Origin: Triangularia verruculosa
Lineage: Eukaryota; Ascomycota; Sordariomycetes; Sordariales; Podosporaceae
Assembly (NCBI GenBank): GCA_033296885.1
Contig: MU863996.1
Coordinates: 1-64,000, forward strand
Reading direction: 5' to 3'
DNA: 64,000 nt
Below, piece after piece: positions 20,879-33,900 of this stretch. Numbering within the stretch: the first letter of the stretch is position 1; every line of letters starts with the position of its first letter. Position numbers and translations under genes: made by a program. The notes under the pieces were generated by a model. That model saw nothing but the letters and a program-made list of their open reading frames with translations, was not told the DNA's origin and ran no database searches.

Positions 20879-22402
20879 CGTGCGCGGGAGCCAAAATGGT
20901 GCCGTCGATCAGTTCCCACAACGTGCAGCTTCAACTGTGATAGGTAACAGACTGTCTTGGCCACCTAAGTTTTTTGATCGCTCCAAAATAGCGTCCGCGT
21001 GGTTCTACACTAGACGTTGGGCAAAGGGGCGATGTGGAGTTTTGGGGTTGGAGGACAAAACGAAAAGAAGCAAAAAAGACGCGGGGTAGAAGTACGGAGC
21101 AAGAGCTGGGAAAGGGAGGGGGGTGGGAGACTCCGTCGGGGATTCTCTTGGAGGGCGCGCCGCGGCGGGTGAACCAACAGCGGTTTTCGTGCTGTCAAGG
21201 GTTCAAGGAACTATTTATTGTGCTGCAGTGGAAAAAGACGCATGCTCGACCGGCGATTGGATCAAGGCGAGGTTGTATGGATGGGGGCTAGCGTGTCCAA
21301 GCTGCTGGGAAAGGACTGTGCCGTCTTACCCCATGAAGGTTCTTTGTCCCCTCTCTCTCGGTTCAAGATCCGTATGCCTGGGTGTAGCGGAGCGGGTTAT
21401 TCCGTGACAAGAACGGGACGATCAAGTGTCTAGGGTAGTCAATTGTTAGGTGTTAGCTTGTGCTACCAGTATTCGCCCAAGTTTGCCCCCCGAGATCCGA
21501 ACTTTGCGGCCTTCTTTCCTGAGCGTTCTGTAGAAAATATTAGCAATGCATTAGAAAGTGCTGAAGAAGTTGCAGTCGCATGGACCCCTCTGCAGCTGCC
21601 AGGGCCGAACCCGATTGGTGCTGTCCTGGAAGACTTCTGCAGTTGGAATGGCGCCACTATGCAGCAACAGCAATGGACACCTTGCCTTCATCCGCTCAGT
21701 TGGTCAAAAGGAATCCTGGGATCAAAAGACAGAAGTCTCCCACACTTCCGCCGAGGGAACCGAACCCGAACTCGAATGGCGCTGACTACCAACAAGTCCC
21801 AAAAGAGGAGCCCCATCCCCTCTTCTGCCACTCAGACCACAGACCACATCGCGGAGAGAGCAAGCACCCGAGCGGACGTACTGAATCACCCCCACATCGC
21901 ACCGAACCGCCCCGTCCATCCCTCTTCCTTCCCTTCTTCATGACCCCTTGCCGAGATTTGAACCAGGCCGCTGCAGTGCTACACAGTACATCCCACTTTG
22001 AGCTCGCCCAGCAAATACCGAGAGAGCAAATGCAACATCGCCAGAAGAAAAAACATTCCCATCGGAACCGTGCTTCGGAACCGTGCTTCGGTTTCCTCAG
22101 ACCCTCATGCTGGCTACCCCCATGCTAGGTAAAGTTCATAGTCTATCACTAAACAGGTGCGAGTAGTGCATGCAGTCTAAACGGAACTCAAGTGTCAGTG
22201 GAAATAAAGATACAAAGGATAGCAAAACAGAATGGTATAATATATGCAAATGTCTAGAATAACACAGACAATCGAAGGCAACAGGTCATTCTTCCAGAAA
22301 TCTCACAATAAACAGCCATGATCAAGGCACCCTGGGTATCCCGATTCCATCCAATGCACCAGAACCCTTCCCCAGCAACAAATAGAAAATTACCACTTTT
22401 CT
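20879..22402. other. Intergenic region between methyltransferase and NRPS-like gene
   Basis: About 1.5 kb containing the methyltransferase promoter and the 3' flank of the NRPS-derived gene. Several overlapping frames without domain signals are not considered genes. Confidence 0.5.
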
Positions 22403-25400
22403 TTACCCGACAACATGTGACATTCCCGTTTTACCCCATAGTTTACTTCTTTCTTTCGCCTCCCTCGCCGCGACCGTTGTGTCAGCCTGTCCTGCTGTCC
22501 CGACCGACGCGGGAGAAAAATATTGAGTGCTGCCTGCCTTGGGGCTGGCAGTGGACCCCGCCGTGAGAGGGCTGACCACATCCTCAGCTTCACCAGCAAT
22601 AGTTTCCTCAGTGATCTTCGGCGTCGATGTTCCGGCGTGAAATTGATTATTCGTAGCCACAATGGTATCCTCTTCCGTGTCATGCTCATCAATCCTGGCC
22701 ATCAGCCCCAATCCTTCGCCGCTGTGATGGCTGCTGGCCGAGCTTCCCGTCGTCATGCTGTCGGCTGAACTGCCGGGAAGCAGTGGACTCGCTTTCCTCC
22801 ACGTGGCCGGCTTGACAGTGTTGTCGCTAGCTGATTCGGATTCTTCTGCAATGGATCCGAACAGGGGCAGATTAGGGAGCTGGGGTGCAGAGCTCGGTAC
22901 TCCGGGCGAGCTGCTGCTACCGTTGCGCATTGTGGATGTACTAACCATGCTGGGAGACAGACTTCCAAGGAACTTTGGCGCAAGGGGTGACATGTCTGCT
23001 ACCATGGCAGATGCAAGCCCAATCGCGATTGGCGTTGTCGGTGTCACCGGAGGCGGGGAAGTCGCCGTCTGCGGCCTGGCAACAGGCGGCGAGTTGGTCC
23101 GACCAACGGTACTTGCCAGACGACGGATACGCGAGCCCAAAGAGCTCGAGCTCGGCGGGACCGCCAGGTTGTTCATACTTGGCTTTCGCTTCTGCTGTAA
23201 GCCAGATGGTTTAGGGCCATCCGTGCCGACGCTGTTACCCTCCTTCAGCTTTTCCTTCTTCGACGAGTCTTTGTTTCCGAGCGGTTTGATCTTGGACGCG
23301 ATCACTTCGAACTGTTTGAGCATGGTGGCGTTCTCGATTATCTCCTCCATAGTGACTCTGAGATTAGCATCGGCGCCGGGGATCTTGGCTTGGGGAAGCT
23401 CCCGGTTGAGTTGCTGCATCATCTGCGAGGCCGGGATGAGACTACCCCAGAGATCGTAGAATGATGCGTTGTGCACTTGATCTTCTGGCACCCCAAGTGC
23501 AAGGGGGTTAAGAATAGTTGACCATGTGTGGGAGACTGCCGTCCGGATGAGTGTAATCTGGTCTTGGCTGAGAGAGTTGATGAGAGTCAAACTGTCTGCT
23601 TCTGAACTCTGGCTGGAGGCTGCCTCGCTTGGTGTCAGAGGGATCCGCCTCATCATATTTCTATACTGGTAACCCTGAGGGATTTGTTCTTGCGTGAGGT
23701 TGGCATTGGTAAGCATTGTTATGTTGGTGGCCAACATGCGAAGAGCGTGATCAGCAAACGCTGTCGGGATCCTCTCTGAGCAATACGAAATCGATATTTC
23801 CACACGTCCTGGTGGTCGGACCAGAGATCTGACAAAAAGATCCGGTATGTCTTGTGCTCGAGACTCGTTGATGGTAAACTTGCAAGATGCTGCACCCAAG
23901 TGGAACGACTTGGGCTCAGAGGGCAAGATTGCAGTATCCTCGTACTGGTGCCGAACGACGGTGCTGAAACGGGTCCAGTAAGGCCATGGTGTGCATTTCT
24001 CAATGAGGAAAAGTGTACCCAAATTCTCAAAAGGAACACCGGCATTGTGCTGCGCTTGGACGTATTGAAGCAAGTTCATGGGCGTCAATGAAGCGTCGGG
24101 AAACTGAATACGAACGGGAATTGTGTTGACAGTTGGCCCCATAACACCAGCAACAGACACATTTCCTGGCAGTCGTACGTGTCGGCCGTCGATGAGTTCT
24201 CCAAAAACCACATCCGAGGTTGCTGAGAGCTTTGCAAGGACCATGCCCCAGGCCGCCTTGAGAATGGTCTCAAACGAGATGCCGAGACTCGAGAGCGGTC
24301 CAAGCGACAGCATGGGATTGCGTATCGTCTTGACGCTGGTAGACATCTGGTAGGGTTGTGAGTGAGCCACAACCTGTGTCATCACAGCACCCTCAAGTAA
24401 CGCTCGCCAATATTCCTCAGCACCCGGGCCTTGGGAACCAGAGAGCTGGGCAGTTCGCAGAAAATCACAGTAGCTCGGCCGTTTGGGTGCCGCTTGAGAT
24501 CCGTCATAAAGGCGCTTTAGATCCTTGACCAACAGAGCCACTGACAGATCATCATACTGTGCTTTAGACAGCCTCAAAATCAGGACCGACTGCTTGCTTC
24601 CGTCCAGAAACATGAATTTTGTCATTGGTGTTTCGAACTTGGTGCCAGAGGACTGGTCTTTCTTGACGATCTTCTCCAGCATCGTGGCCAGCCTCCATGT
24701 TGGGCAGTAATGGCGGCGAAACTCGATTTCGGGATTCTTGAGAACGGCCTGGTACACTCTGCGATTGTACGGGACGAAGACAGTGCGTAAAATCGGATGG
24801 ATGCGGACCAAAGACTTGCATGCCGTCTCCAACTTCTTGAGGTCCACCGCGCCGATAAAGTTGAAGGTCAAGTAGTTGATATTGGCTCGGCCACGGAGCA
24901 TACCCGTCTCAATGTACCTGATCTGAACCGAGGAAGCTTCGGCTGCATCGGCAATCGAGCTTGGATCCACTCCGATCTTGGGTGCAATAACCTTCTCAAT
25001 AAACACTTCCTTGATAGCATTCGGGGTTTGGGCTGCTGGTGGGTTCGGAGTCGGAGTTTGGCTCGGAGTCGGCGGCGGTGCAGGCGAGTTCGATGCCGTT
25101 GGGAGGGGCGGTGGCGGAGAGATAGGTGCTTGTGGAGCGGGGAGGCTCTGGGGACTCCCGGCCGTGACAACAGACCTGCTCAGGTCAGTCAAGGTAGCGC
25201 TCTCAAGGATTCTAGCAATTGGGAGTGAAATGCCATCGCGACGGCATGCAGCCACCAGCTGTCCAGCCATGATGACATCCCCCCCGAGGCCAAAGAAAGT
25301 ATCCAGAGCCGAGATCTTCGAATCCTCTACACCCAAGACCCTTGCCCATAATGATCTCATCTTGTCCTCGCTCTCTGTCAGTGGCAGTGGCTTCAGCATG

Positions 25401-28400
25401 GCCAACCTTGCCTCATTCGAAAAAGCGCAAATATTGAACAGCTCTTCTTTTGTGATCCCGGTGATCATCTTTTGCAAACGCCGCCGGTTGACCTTGAGGG
25501 ATGGGGTGACCGGAAGGTGCTTGACAGGGATGAAAACCGAGGGCAACATGCATGGAGGCGGGCGATTTTCCAGTCCTGCCTGAACAAGCTGCTTCACTGT
25601 GGCCAACTGCTCCTTGGTGGCAGGGCTCAGCGAATTGAGGCTTTCATCGACATCAATACGATCGCCAAACTCCACAAACGCGGCCAAAATGGTATCGGTC
25701 TTGGGCCCTCGGAATGCCACGATATCAACGATGACATCCAGACCGCGGCCCAAGCAACGTCGAAGATACTGTTCCACTTCGGTGATATTGACCGTTATTC
25801 CGTCAAGGTCGACATCCTCTCTCTGGTTGGAAATAAACTCCATCAGGCCGCCCTCGGTATACCTGGCGCGATGGCCAGTCTTAAAGTACCGAGCCTTCCC
25901 GCCGGCAGTTCCCAGGGGCGACATGGGACTAACGGTGGATTCTCGGTTTGGGTACGAAAAGCCAAGCGTCGGGCCCTCAACAACAAGCTCTCCAATGGCC
26001 CCCACCGGAACGCGCTTCTTGTGGTCTTCAGAGTTGACAATGAGGAGATTCCCGCTGAATGGCCGGCCGATGCTGCGCAGATGATGTGTTCCCATGGCTT
26101 CGAGGAAGGCAATACCGAGGGGACAACAATCCTGTGGCCCGTAGGCTAGGACGACGTTGACTTTTCCATGCCAAATATTGTATGTGTCGTCGTCAAGGCT
26201 CCGAGTTCTGAAACACACCACCCTGAGAGAGGGCACCGAAGAAGGCTCCAGCTTCCTTGACAGCAGCGGTGTCATGTAGCTCCAGTTGACTTGCATACGA
26301 TTAACAGCAGCACCAAAATCCTGCAGTTTCTCGGCCGCCGATGGTATGCAGACACAAGCACCATACACCAGAGTTGTAAAGATCTCAGTAATGCAAATAT
26401 CGACATTGAACGACGAGAGCTGCATGACACGGCTCAGAGGTGTGATTCGAGCAGCAGGACCTTGGCCAACCAAGGCGGTCGCAAGGGCAGAGTGGCTGAA
26501 CGTGACTCCTCGAGCCTCGTTGGTCGATGTCGGAACGAAGAGTACACAGGCAGCGTCTGTTGGTGCAGCCATCGAGGTCAGCGATCCTGGATTATCTGGA
26601 AGAGCTGCCATCATTTCGGCAGTCACGATGACTACTTGGTCAAAGAGGTTGCTGAGGACGGGGGCGGCAAGTTCGGATGAGATGGCAACTCGCGAATTGG
26701 TGAGCCGCTCAAATATGGGTTGGATGATGCCAAGCTCCAGCGAGTCAACAGGAACGAAGGCAGCGCCGGCCCTAGACCAGTTAGAAGGAAGAATGACACT
26801 GGATAAGCTTGCTAAAAACTCACTTGAGGACTGCGAGCATGGCTACGGGAGCGAGCTTGCATTTGTCCATTACCACAGGAACCACAGAATGAGGTCCAAC
26901 CCCTGCATCTACCAAATGATGAGCGAGCTTGGTTGCCTCTTCCTCCATCTGCAGATATGTGTATGAGCCATCCCACGAGCAGATGGCTTGCGACGATGGC
27001 TGCATTTCTGCCTGCCTGAAAATCAGTTCATGCACTACTGTATCAGTGAGGGTCTCGGTCAACTGAGGCGATTCGGCATCCCATGCGAGGATCTGAGCAA
27101 GGTCTCTGTCGCTGAAGAGGTCAATGAGTCCAATAGAGCTGTTAGGCGTTGCTAGGATAGCGCGGATGGCCTTCCCAAAGGTGCTAGCCACATTGATCGA
27201 CTGCTCGGGTGACATTATGCGTTGACCAATGTCCACAAACAGCTTCCCTCCGGTGAATCTTGTATTCACGACGACGTCTGTGTCGAATGTTTGCTGCAAT
27301 GTGATGGGCTTCAACTCGAAGCTTGTTCTGGTTGTAAACTTGCTGTTCAGCCCAGCAGGTTCTTCCGTAAATGTCAGACAAGAGTTATATAGGCGCTCAC
27401 CACCCTTGGCACCCATGGCGTGTTGTAGCTCGGCTATGGTGAAGTGCTGATGGGGTAGCGTGGCCTGCAACTCCTCCTCAACCTTTTGAAGCGCATGAAT
27501 GACTGGGCAATAGGTGAGAAGTTCGTAGGTGCACGCAATGGTGTTGGCAAAGGATCCCACTGCATGTCTCATTCCAACATTTGCCTCATCACGCCCAGGT
27601 GTTTGGAAACCAAAGCAAACCTGGTTAGAGCCTGTAAAGCATCGCAGAAGAAGTCCCCACGCGAGCCGAAGTACCACAGCGGCAGATATTTTGTGAGTTC
27701 GTGTAAAGTTGGCCAGTTCATATGATGTAATGTCAAGCTCGAGACCGCTGTTGACGAACTTTTGCTCCTCGGGAAGGACAGTTAGCCGAGGAAACATGCA
27801 AGGGGTGACTCCAGTAAGCTTCTCGCGCCAGTACGCGAGACTGTTCTCTTGCCGGACATTCTTGAGGAAGAAGAGATAATGCGGATATTGAAACTGTTCT
27901 GGCTCCATGATGGCCCTCTCTGTAGCGTACACCCTTCGCAAGTCATGAAGGAGTAGGTGGATGCTGATAGACTGTGTGCAGGTCAGTATGTGCATGATTG
28001 TCAGCTATGCTTGCCGCACTCACATCACAGAGGGCAGTGCTGATATCCAGCTTCACCAGCGTCCTGGTCGGGGCTTTGCAGACAGTCAGCCTGTGAAGAG
28101 GCTTGCTGTCTGAAGGTCGAAGGTTGGGAAGGTTGCTCAGCTCATACACTGGATCTTCGGCAGGCGCCGTGTCGATGAACAGCATTTCTGGAGACGCGCG
28201 GCGCAAAATCACCTTGTCCCAGAGGCCTGTTTCACTGACGCTCTCGGTGAACACGGTCCTCAGTGCTGCATGTCTCATGGTGACTTGTTGCCAGGCTGTG
28301 CATATCCTCGAAATGTCGATAGGGTCCCCATTGGGGGACGCGAATTCGTACACGGCGTGTACATAGCACGTATCTGGTCGGAGGGCCTGACTGATCAGGA

Positions 28401-30963
28401 TGCTTTGCTGCACAGCGGTGACCGGGTAAATAGTCTCGACATCGCGGACGCTGGGAAGGTTGAGGGTCAAGAGGCGCTGCTTGTTAAAAGTCTGCAAGCC
28501 CTCGTACGTAACATCTAGGTGTGGAACGTCGGTCAAGGTCAGTTCCTGTGGGTGGTACCTGAGCCGTCCGATGGCCTCTAGCAATAAATGCTCGTAGTTG
28601 TGTATCCACTGCGATATTCGGGTCTGGTCTGTGGAATGTTTGCTGTATAGAAATTTCACCCTGGCCATCCCTTGATCGACCACAGCGTCGACCTCAAACA
28701 TTGCGATGCGGCCTACTCCGGCTCCAATATCAGAGACTGTCGAGTTCAGCGACCGACCAGGGATGGGAAGCTGCTCTAGGACGCCATCATCCCGCTCCAA
28801 ATGTTGCATGGAACCAGCATAGCGAAATATTATCTCGAATGGCCAGTCATTTGCCACGATGTCGGACTTGTTGTAATGGTAGAACCGGGATCCAAAATAT
28901 TGCGTCCCCCGCCCTGGAATATTTCGTCTAGTGTCTTTGAGATGACGAAGCACCGCGATGAAATCGTCCCCACTCTCAACTTTTTGGCCAATTGGACAAA
29001 GAGAGCTCACCCATCCTACTGTCTCGGAAATGTCGACGTCAGGATCCAGGGGATCTCTCCCGTGTTCTTGGTTCCATATAACTGGCACAGAGCGGTCGTG
29101 GAAGGTTTGGGCAAAAGACAGCATGAGGGCGGCAATATAGATGTCGACAGAGTCCGTCTGGAAAACTTGATTGCATGATGTTTGGAGTATCGAGGTAAGT
29201 TCATGGCTGAGTGAGAAGCCAACTTCGACAGCATCACCATATGTGTTGGCGACGTCTTGGAGGCCCCAGTAGGCATAGTCGCCAGGCTGAACTGGGAAAG
29301 GGAGCAGCTCCCGTGGGTCCGGTCCGCTGGCGTCGGCTTTCTGGATGTCCACCCACTTGTGGAAGGGCATCGATCGTTGTGATAAGAGGCTACCGTTCAC
29401 CAGGAGCTCATCCAAGTCGTGGATAATGGTGCGCCAGGAAGGGAGGTCGACTGCGAGATGGTGGGCAGCTAGGTATATCCATTGCTGCTCATCTTGGGTG
29501 GTGAAGCAATCAACTGCAAACACTGGTCCTGTTTCGATTTTGATGGATATTTGGGTCTTTGCTATAACCTCCTCGACTTCTTTCTCGGACCGTACCGTGT
29601 TTTGTGTGATGGTGTATGAGCCGGGCACCTCGGGCAACGCCCTTTGCACCCATCCATTCAACCCTCGACCGAAGCGGGCGCGTAGCATGGGATGATGGCC
29701 AACAATAGCCTCAACTGCGGCGGAGATATCGGCAAAGCTGAAGTGCTTTTTGAATCGTAACAAGAAGCTCTGGTTGTAGCGGTAGCTCCCATCAATGTCA
29801 ACTCTTCGCTTCAAGTCGCCGCCCATCGGGGTCTGGAAATACAACTGCTGCATGGGTGATAAGTCGAAGACGTCCGGTGTCTCCTCGTCCCATTTGTGGG
29901 CCAGCCCGCCGCGGGTTGCCGCGATGGCAGCCAATTCGGACAGCGTGGTTGAGCCGAGGGCTTCAGAAGCGTGGATATAAATGGACTCGTGTTTGCATCG
30001 TGCAGCTAATTCCATCGCTGTCATTTCGTCCCCACCTAATTGAGAGAACGAGAAGTTGACACCAATTTGACTTTGTGGGACATCGAGGATCTTGCTCACT
30101 AGCCGCTGCAGCGTCTTTTCCATCCCAGATTCTGGCGCCTGTAGTGTTTCCTGGAGCTCCAGGCTGAGAGCCTGGTGGTGGACATCCTCGTTGATATTCT
30201 GGGCCCATGTCCGCAATCGTCTCACGTCGACGTCACCGGTGTCTGTCATGGGCATCCCGTCCAGAACAATCCATAAATCTGGCACGGCATCGGGCTCCAG
30301 AATCGACTCAGCGGCTTGTCGCAGGTTTGCAACCTGTGTACCAGCAAAAAGGGCGTGTGACTGTGGAATGAGGTCAATCGGCGAGGAATCCGTCTTTTCT
30401 TTCTGCATGGAGGCGAGGGTGAGAAGAGCCACTAGTTTTCCTTCCAGCAACCCAGCTTTTGGCCGTACGGTGGCCATCCTCCCAATTTCTGGCTGCATCC
30501 CTAGGGCCTGCTCAATTTCTGTCCGTTGCTTTCCTATCGTGACCGAACTCGCCTCGCTCGGCTTGCGGGAATGAGCCCCAACATCTTCCCGACCCATGAT
30601 CTCGGTGTGGACATCGGGTGGGGTGAAAAACGGCGTCTCCGTGGTCTCATCGTCGATATTTCGTGCTGGCGTGGTACATGGCGTTATACAGGCCTGCAGT
30701 TCGGTGAGGGTCGAGCATCGAAGAATGTCGTCCACTGTGAGGTCCATCCCAGCATCCAGACACGCTTGCCTTAGAGCAGTAGCGCTCTGTTCGTCGCCTC
30801 CCAACTCTCTAAAGGACGCCTGTGTCGGCAGGTTTGCTGTTTCGATTCCCAGGACCTGAGCCACCACGCTGAGCAGACGCGCCTCGAGGGGTTCGTCTTC
30901 GAGCATTAACCATGAAGTCGAGGCGTCGATGCGCGGAACGGCGATGGTCGGAGAAGAGGCCAT
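22403..30963 (-). CDS. NRPS-derived multidomain protein with degenerate catalytic motifs (pseudo-synthetase)
   Basis: Exons 30963-28024, 27971-26824 and 26771-22403 with two 52-nt introns; spliced length 2,818 aa. Apparent order: T1 (about 25-92), C-terminal remnant of an A domain (about 145-255), T2 (about 282-348), E-type condensation fold (about 365-800), C1 (845-1270), A (1290-1800), T3 (1828-1895), C2 (1975-2400), T4 (2425-2520), then a Ser/Pro-rich tail of nearly 300 residues. Key positions are altered. The carrier serine is Glu58, Glu313, Val1862 and Leu2474. HHxxxDG is STALCDS in C1 and SKAQYDD in C2. The A3 core is FVPTSTNEARG (about 1441-1451). The first A remnant has Asp244 in place of the A10 Lys. 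Only the E-type domain keeps HHxxxD (501-506). The intact 8.5-kb frame argues for a retained non-catalytic role, perhaps scaffold or regulator. Domain calls are secure; loss of function is inferred. Confidence 0.85.
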
Positions 30964-33900
30964 GCTGACAAGCAGCGCCTAGATTGGTTTAAACAACAGA
31001 CAAGAAGAAGCGGCAAATGGATATCTCAAACAAAGGAGAAGAGCTGAAGGGCCGTCAGGCGCTGGGCCGCATGGGGCACAGCAGGGAGTTGGCTCGATGC
31101 TCTCGAGGTGGTTTGGGTGCACATCAGCAGCACCTTGGCAGCCTGGAGTCGAAAAGGGCAGCGAGAAGGCGGGGGAGTGAAGGTCAGCAAGCAGCAAGCG
31201 AGCAAGCAAGCAAGCAAACAAACACGCACACAGAGCGGGCAAGAAATGTGAGGGTGGCCGAGATGTGTATTAGCAGTGTTGGCCGCAGAGTCGCATGTGT
31301 GAAATGTCTTCAACTGCTGCCGCTGAAAGCTTGCGTATGTGTGGGCTGTGGTTTGGAGTGCACGACACAACCGCGCCGCTCTTGCGACCTTGGCACAGCG
31401 ACGATGGACGCCGCGGGGACGAAACTGAGCACCATGGAGGGCTTGCCAGGGAGCCTTGCGAGCTCCCCCGTCATCCAGACGACCAACCCAATCATGACGG
31501 GGGCATGCTGAGCTCAGCCTCTAGGCTGCATGACACCCTTGGGCGATCGCCAGATCCGGCCTCGAACCCGGGGCCGGTACACCATAAAGTTGCATGGTAG
31601 CATGGGTCGTCTCGGGGACTCTGCTGCGGTACACTGCCGTTGAGAAAACGGAGTCGATTGTGATAAGGAAAAGGCAGCAAAACAGATGAACGACCGTCTC
31701 GCAAGTCGCGGCCGGAGAGGATAGATACACAAGAGGGACCACGGCTTTGGTGTTCAACTTCGCTGGGCCGCCCCCGGAGCGCCCCCAAACAGCAATTTGT
31801 TGCGACGGACCTTGACACGCCGGCTAGAAACGCCAAAACATGCTGAGAACTGGGCCGAAAAGGTGGTACTGCGTGAAGCGATCTGACTGGTACGAGAAAA
31901 CAGCGATTTCGGCAGTCGACTGCATCGCGGGGAAACAAATGCGCGCATCTCAACGGTGGCTGAGTATCCAGCCGGGTCTTCAATGGTGAGGACAATGTTG
32001 GCGGAACGGCAAGATCTAACGTCTTGAAGACGCGTGAAATCAGCGTGAGCCAGCGTGCTAACAAGGCTTGAGTGGGGTTAGCTTCTGTGGCTAGGTAGGT
32101 TTAGCGCCCGCGGCTGGCGGCAGTTGGAGCCTCGAGATCCATGATGGTGTTTCCACGGTGGTGGGGTTCTAGATGTTCGCCCCACACTCCATTGGCTTCT
32201 GACATCAGTTAACATGGAGAGATTGGTTGTATCTGTAGTGGCAGTGTGAAAAACTGAAGTCCCGGACCGAATTGAACGGCATTATCAATCTAGCAGTCCG
32301 ACCCGACGGCATCTGACCAACGATATATCATTTAGGGCTGAAGCAGCTGTGAAGATATGGAAGAGCGGCCCGACTCGGATGCAGGCTGAGGTGATACGAA
32401 TGCCATTGCGCATCACTGCGTCTAGCTGTCTCAATTCGTATCTTGCTGGATAAAAAATCAGCGCCATGTTGAAAGAGGAAGCTGGCAATGTTGGTTGCTC
32501 GTTTGCGCGGCTGATGAGAGTGACAGGCATCAAAATTTCGGGCTTTTGAATGGTGGAGGGGTTCTGCGGCACAAGAAGAAGAGCCCCACACGCACCAATC
32601 ACCAACTTGTCCCACTTTATCTAGGGCATTGAGACCGCACAGCCAATTTCAGCACATGCCAAAACAGTGCTTGTCAGTTATGAGGGCATTTTCAACTCTG
32701 GATGCGTTCAGCATGCTGGCCCATCTCAAAATTTGGTGGCTGGAAAAACACCCGCATATTGGACCATCTTTCCACCAACTCCAGGGTTATGTCCATTGCC
32801 CCACCCCCTCCTTCTCTGGTTGCCTAGACCCGCCGCTACATGGGTCCGATCTAGTGGGGTCCAAAAACAACTTCGGACAGTCTTCCCGCCACAAGTTCTG
32901 CTGCGAGCTCAACCTCACAACAAGCTCATCGATCACACCACATCACCTACGTTTTCCCTTCAATCCCCCCCCGGCTTGTCACTGATCTGTGGAGCGAATG
33001 CACAGTTGCGGTGGTGGTGTTACATCCCCGCCAAAGTGAAGCGCGCGAGGGAGTGTCTGCGCCGTGAACTGACATTGGTTGCCAGCTAAACCACCCCCAA
33101 CAAGCGTGTTCATTGATAAGGGGTAAATGCCACCATTCCTTCCTGATCCTACCACGGTACTTCTTCCACGTGTCAAATGAGCAAGGTGGACATGAAGCCT
33201 AGACTCGAGGCCACGCCGCATGTTGACAGCTCCGATCATACTTTCCCGTGAAAGTGTATAAGATGTTACAACCGACACAATGCTCAAAGCTCGAACGTAA
33301 TGGGACACCATAGCTCCTAGGCACATCGAAGCAAGTTCAAGCCTTCACACATGGTAGCTAAGCTGTTTCATGAGGACGATGACAAGTCCAATCTCGAATA
33401 GAATTTTCCTTGCTGGTCACCGGGAGCAATATACCACCTGTGAAGTATCGAAATGAAATTCTCCAAGTCCATGTTCTGTCTAAGCTAAAGACAACAGCAC
33501 CTCGCCCATTCTTATATATGAATGAGTTGGCGAGCTGGTCATCCCTTCAAAAGTCATCATCAGGGAAAGCCGCTGGCAGTGTATGGGACATTGGAGTCTT
33601 CTTCATCATAACTTACATTCTGGTGTCGTGTTTCTCAAGAACTCTTTATAAAATCTGATAATCAAGATGCTCTGCTGCTTCAAGTTCATCCAAAAATGAA
33701 AAATGGGCAGGGCTTTACCTCAAGCGAGCTCAACATGAACAAATACAGGTATCTCTTGTTACCTTTGTCATCCGATCAGCCATTGATCTTCAGTGCAAAC
33801 ATCTCATTCTGTTTCCGCAAATACCGCACCTTCTTCATCAAACACCGATAACCACCACACCTTCCTACTTACCCACCGTCTTTCCGCTCTTTTCAACCTG

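Noticed and set aside
22403..30963. The NRPS-derived gene as an ordinary pseudogene
   Set aside because: No frameshift or internal stop exists across 2,818 codons and both introns are clean.
31186..31225. AGCA repeats as a CRISPR-like or regulatory array
   Set aside because: Simple tetranucleotide microsatellite; no spacers, and CRISPR is not expected in a fungal nuclear genome.
31017..32064. Open frames on both strands upstream of the NRPS-like gene
   Set aside because: They overlap each other, are compositionally driven and show no domain, signal peptide or splice logic.
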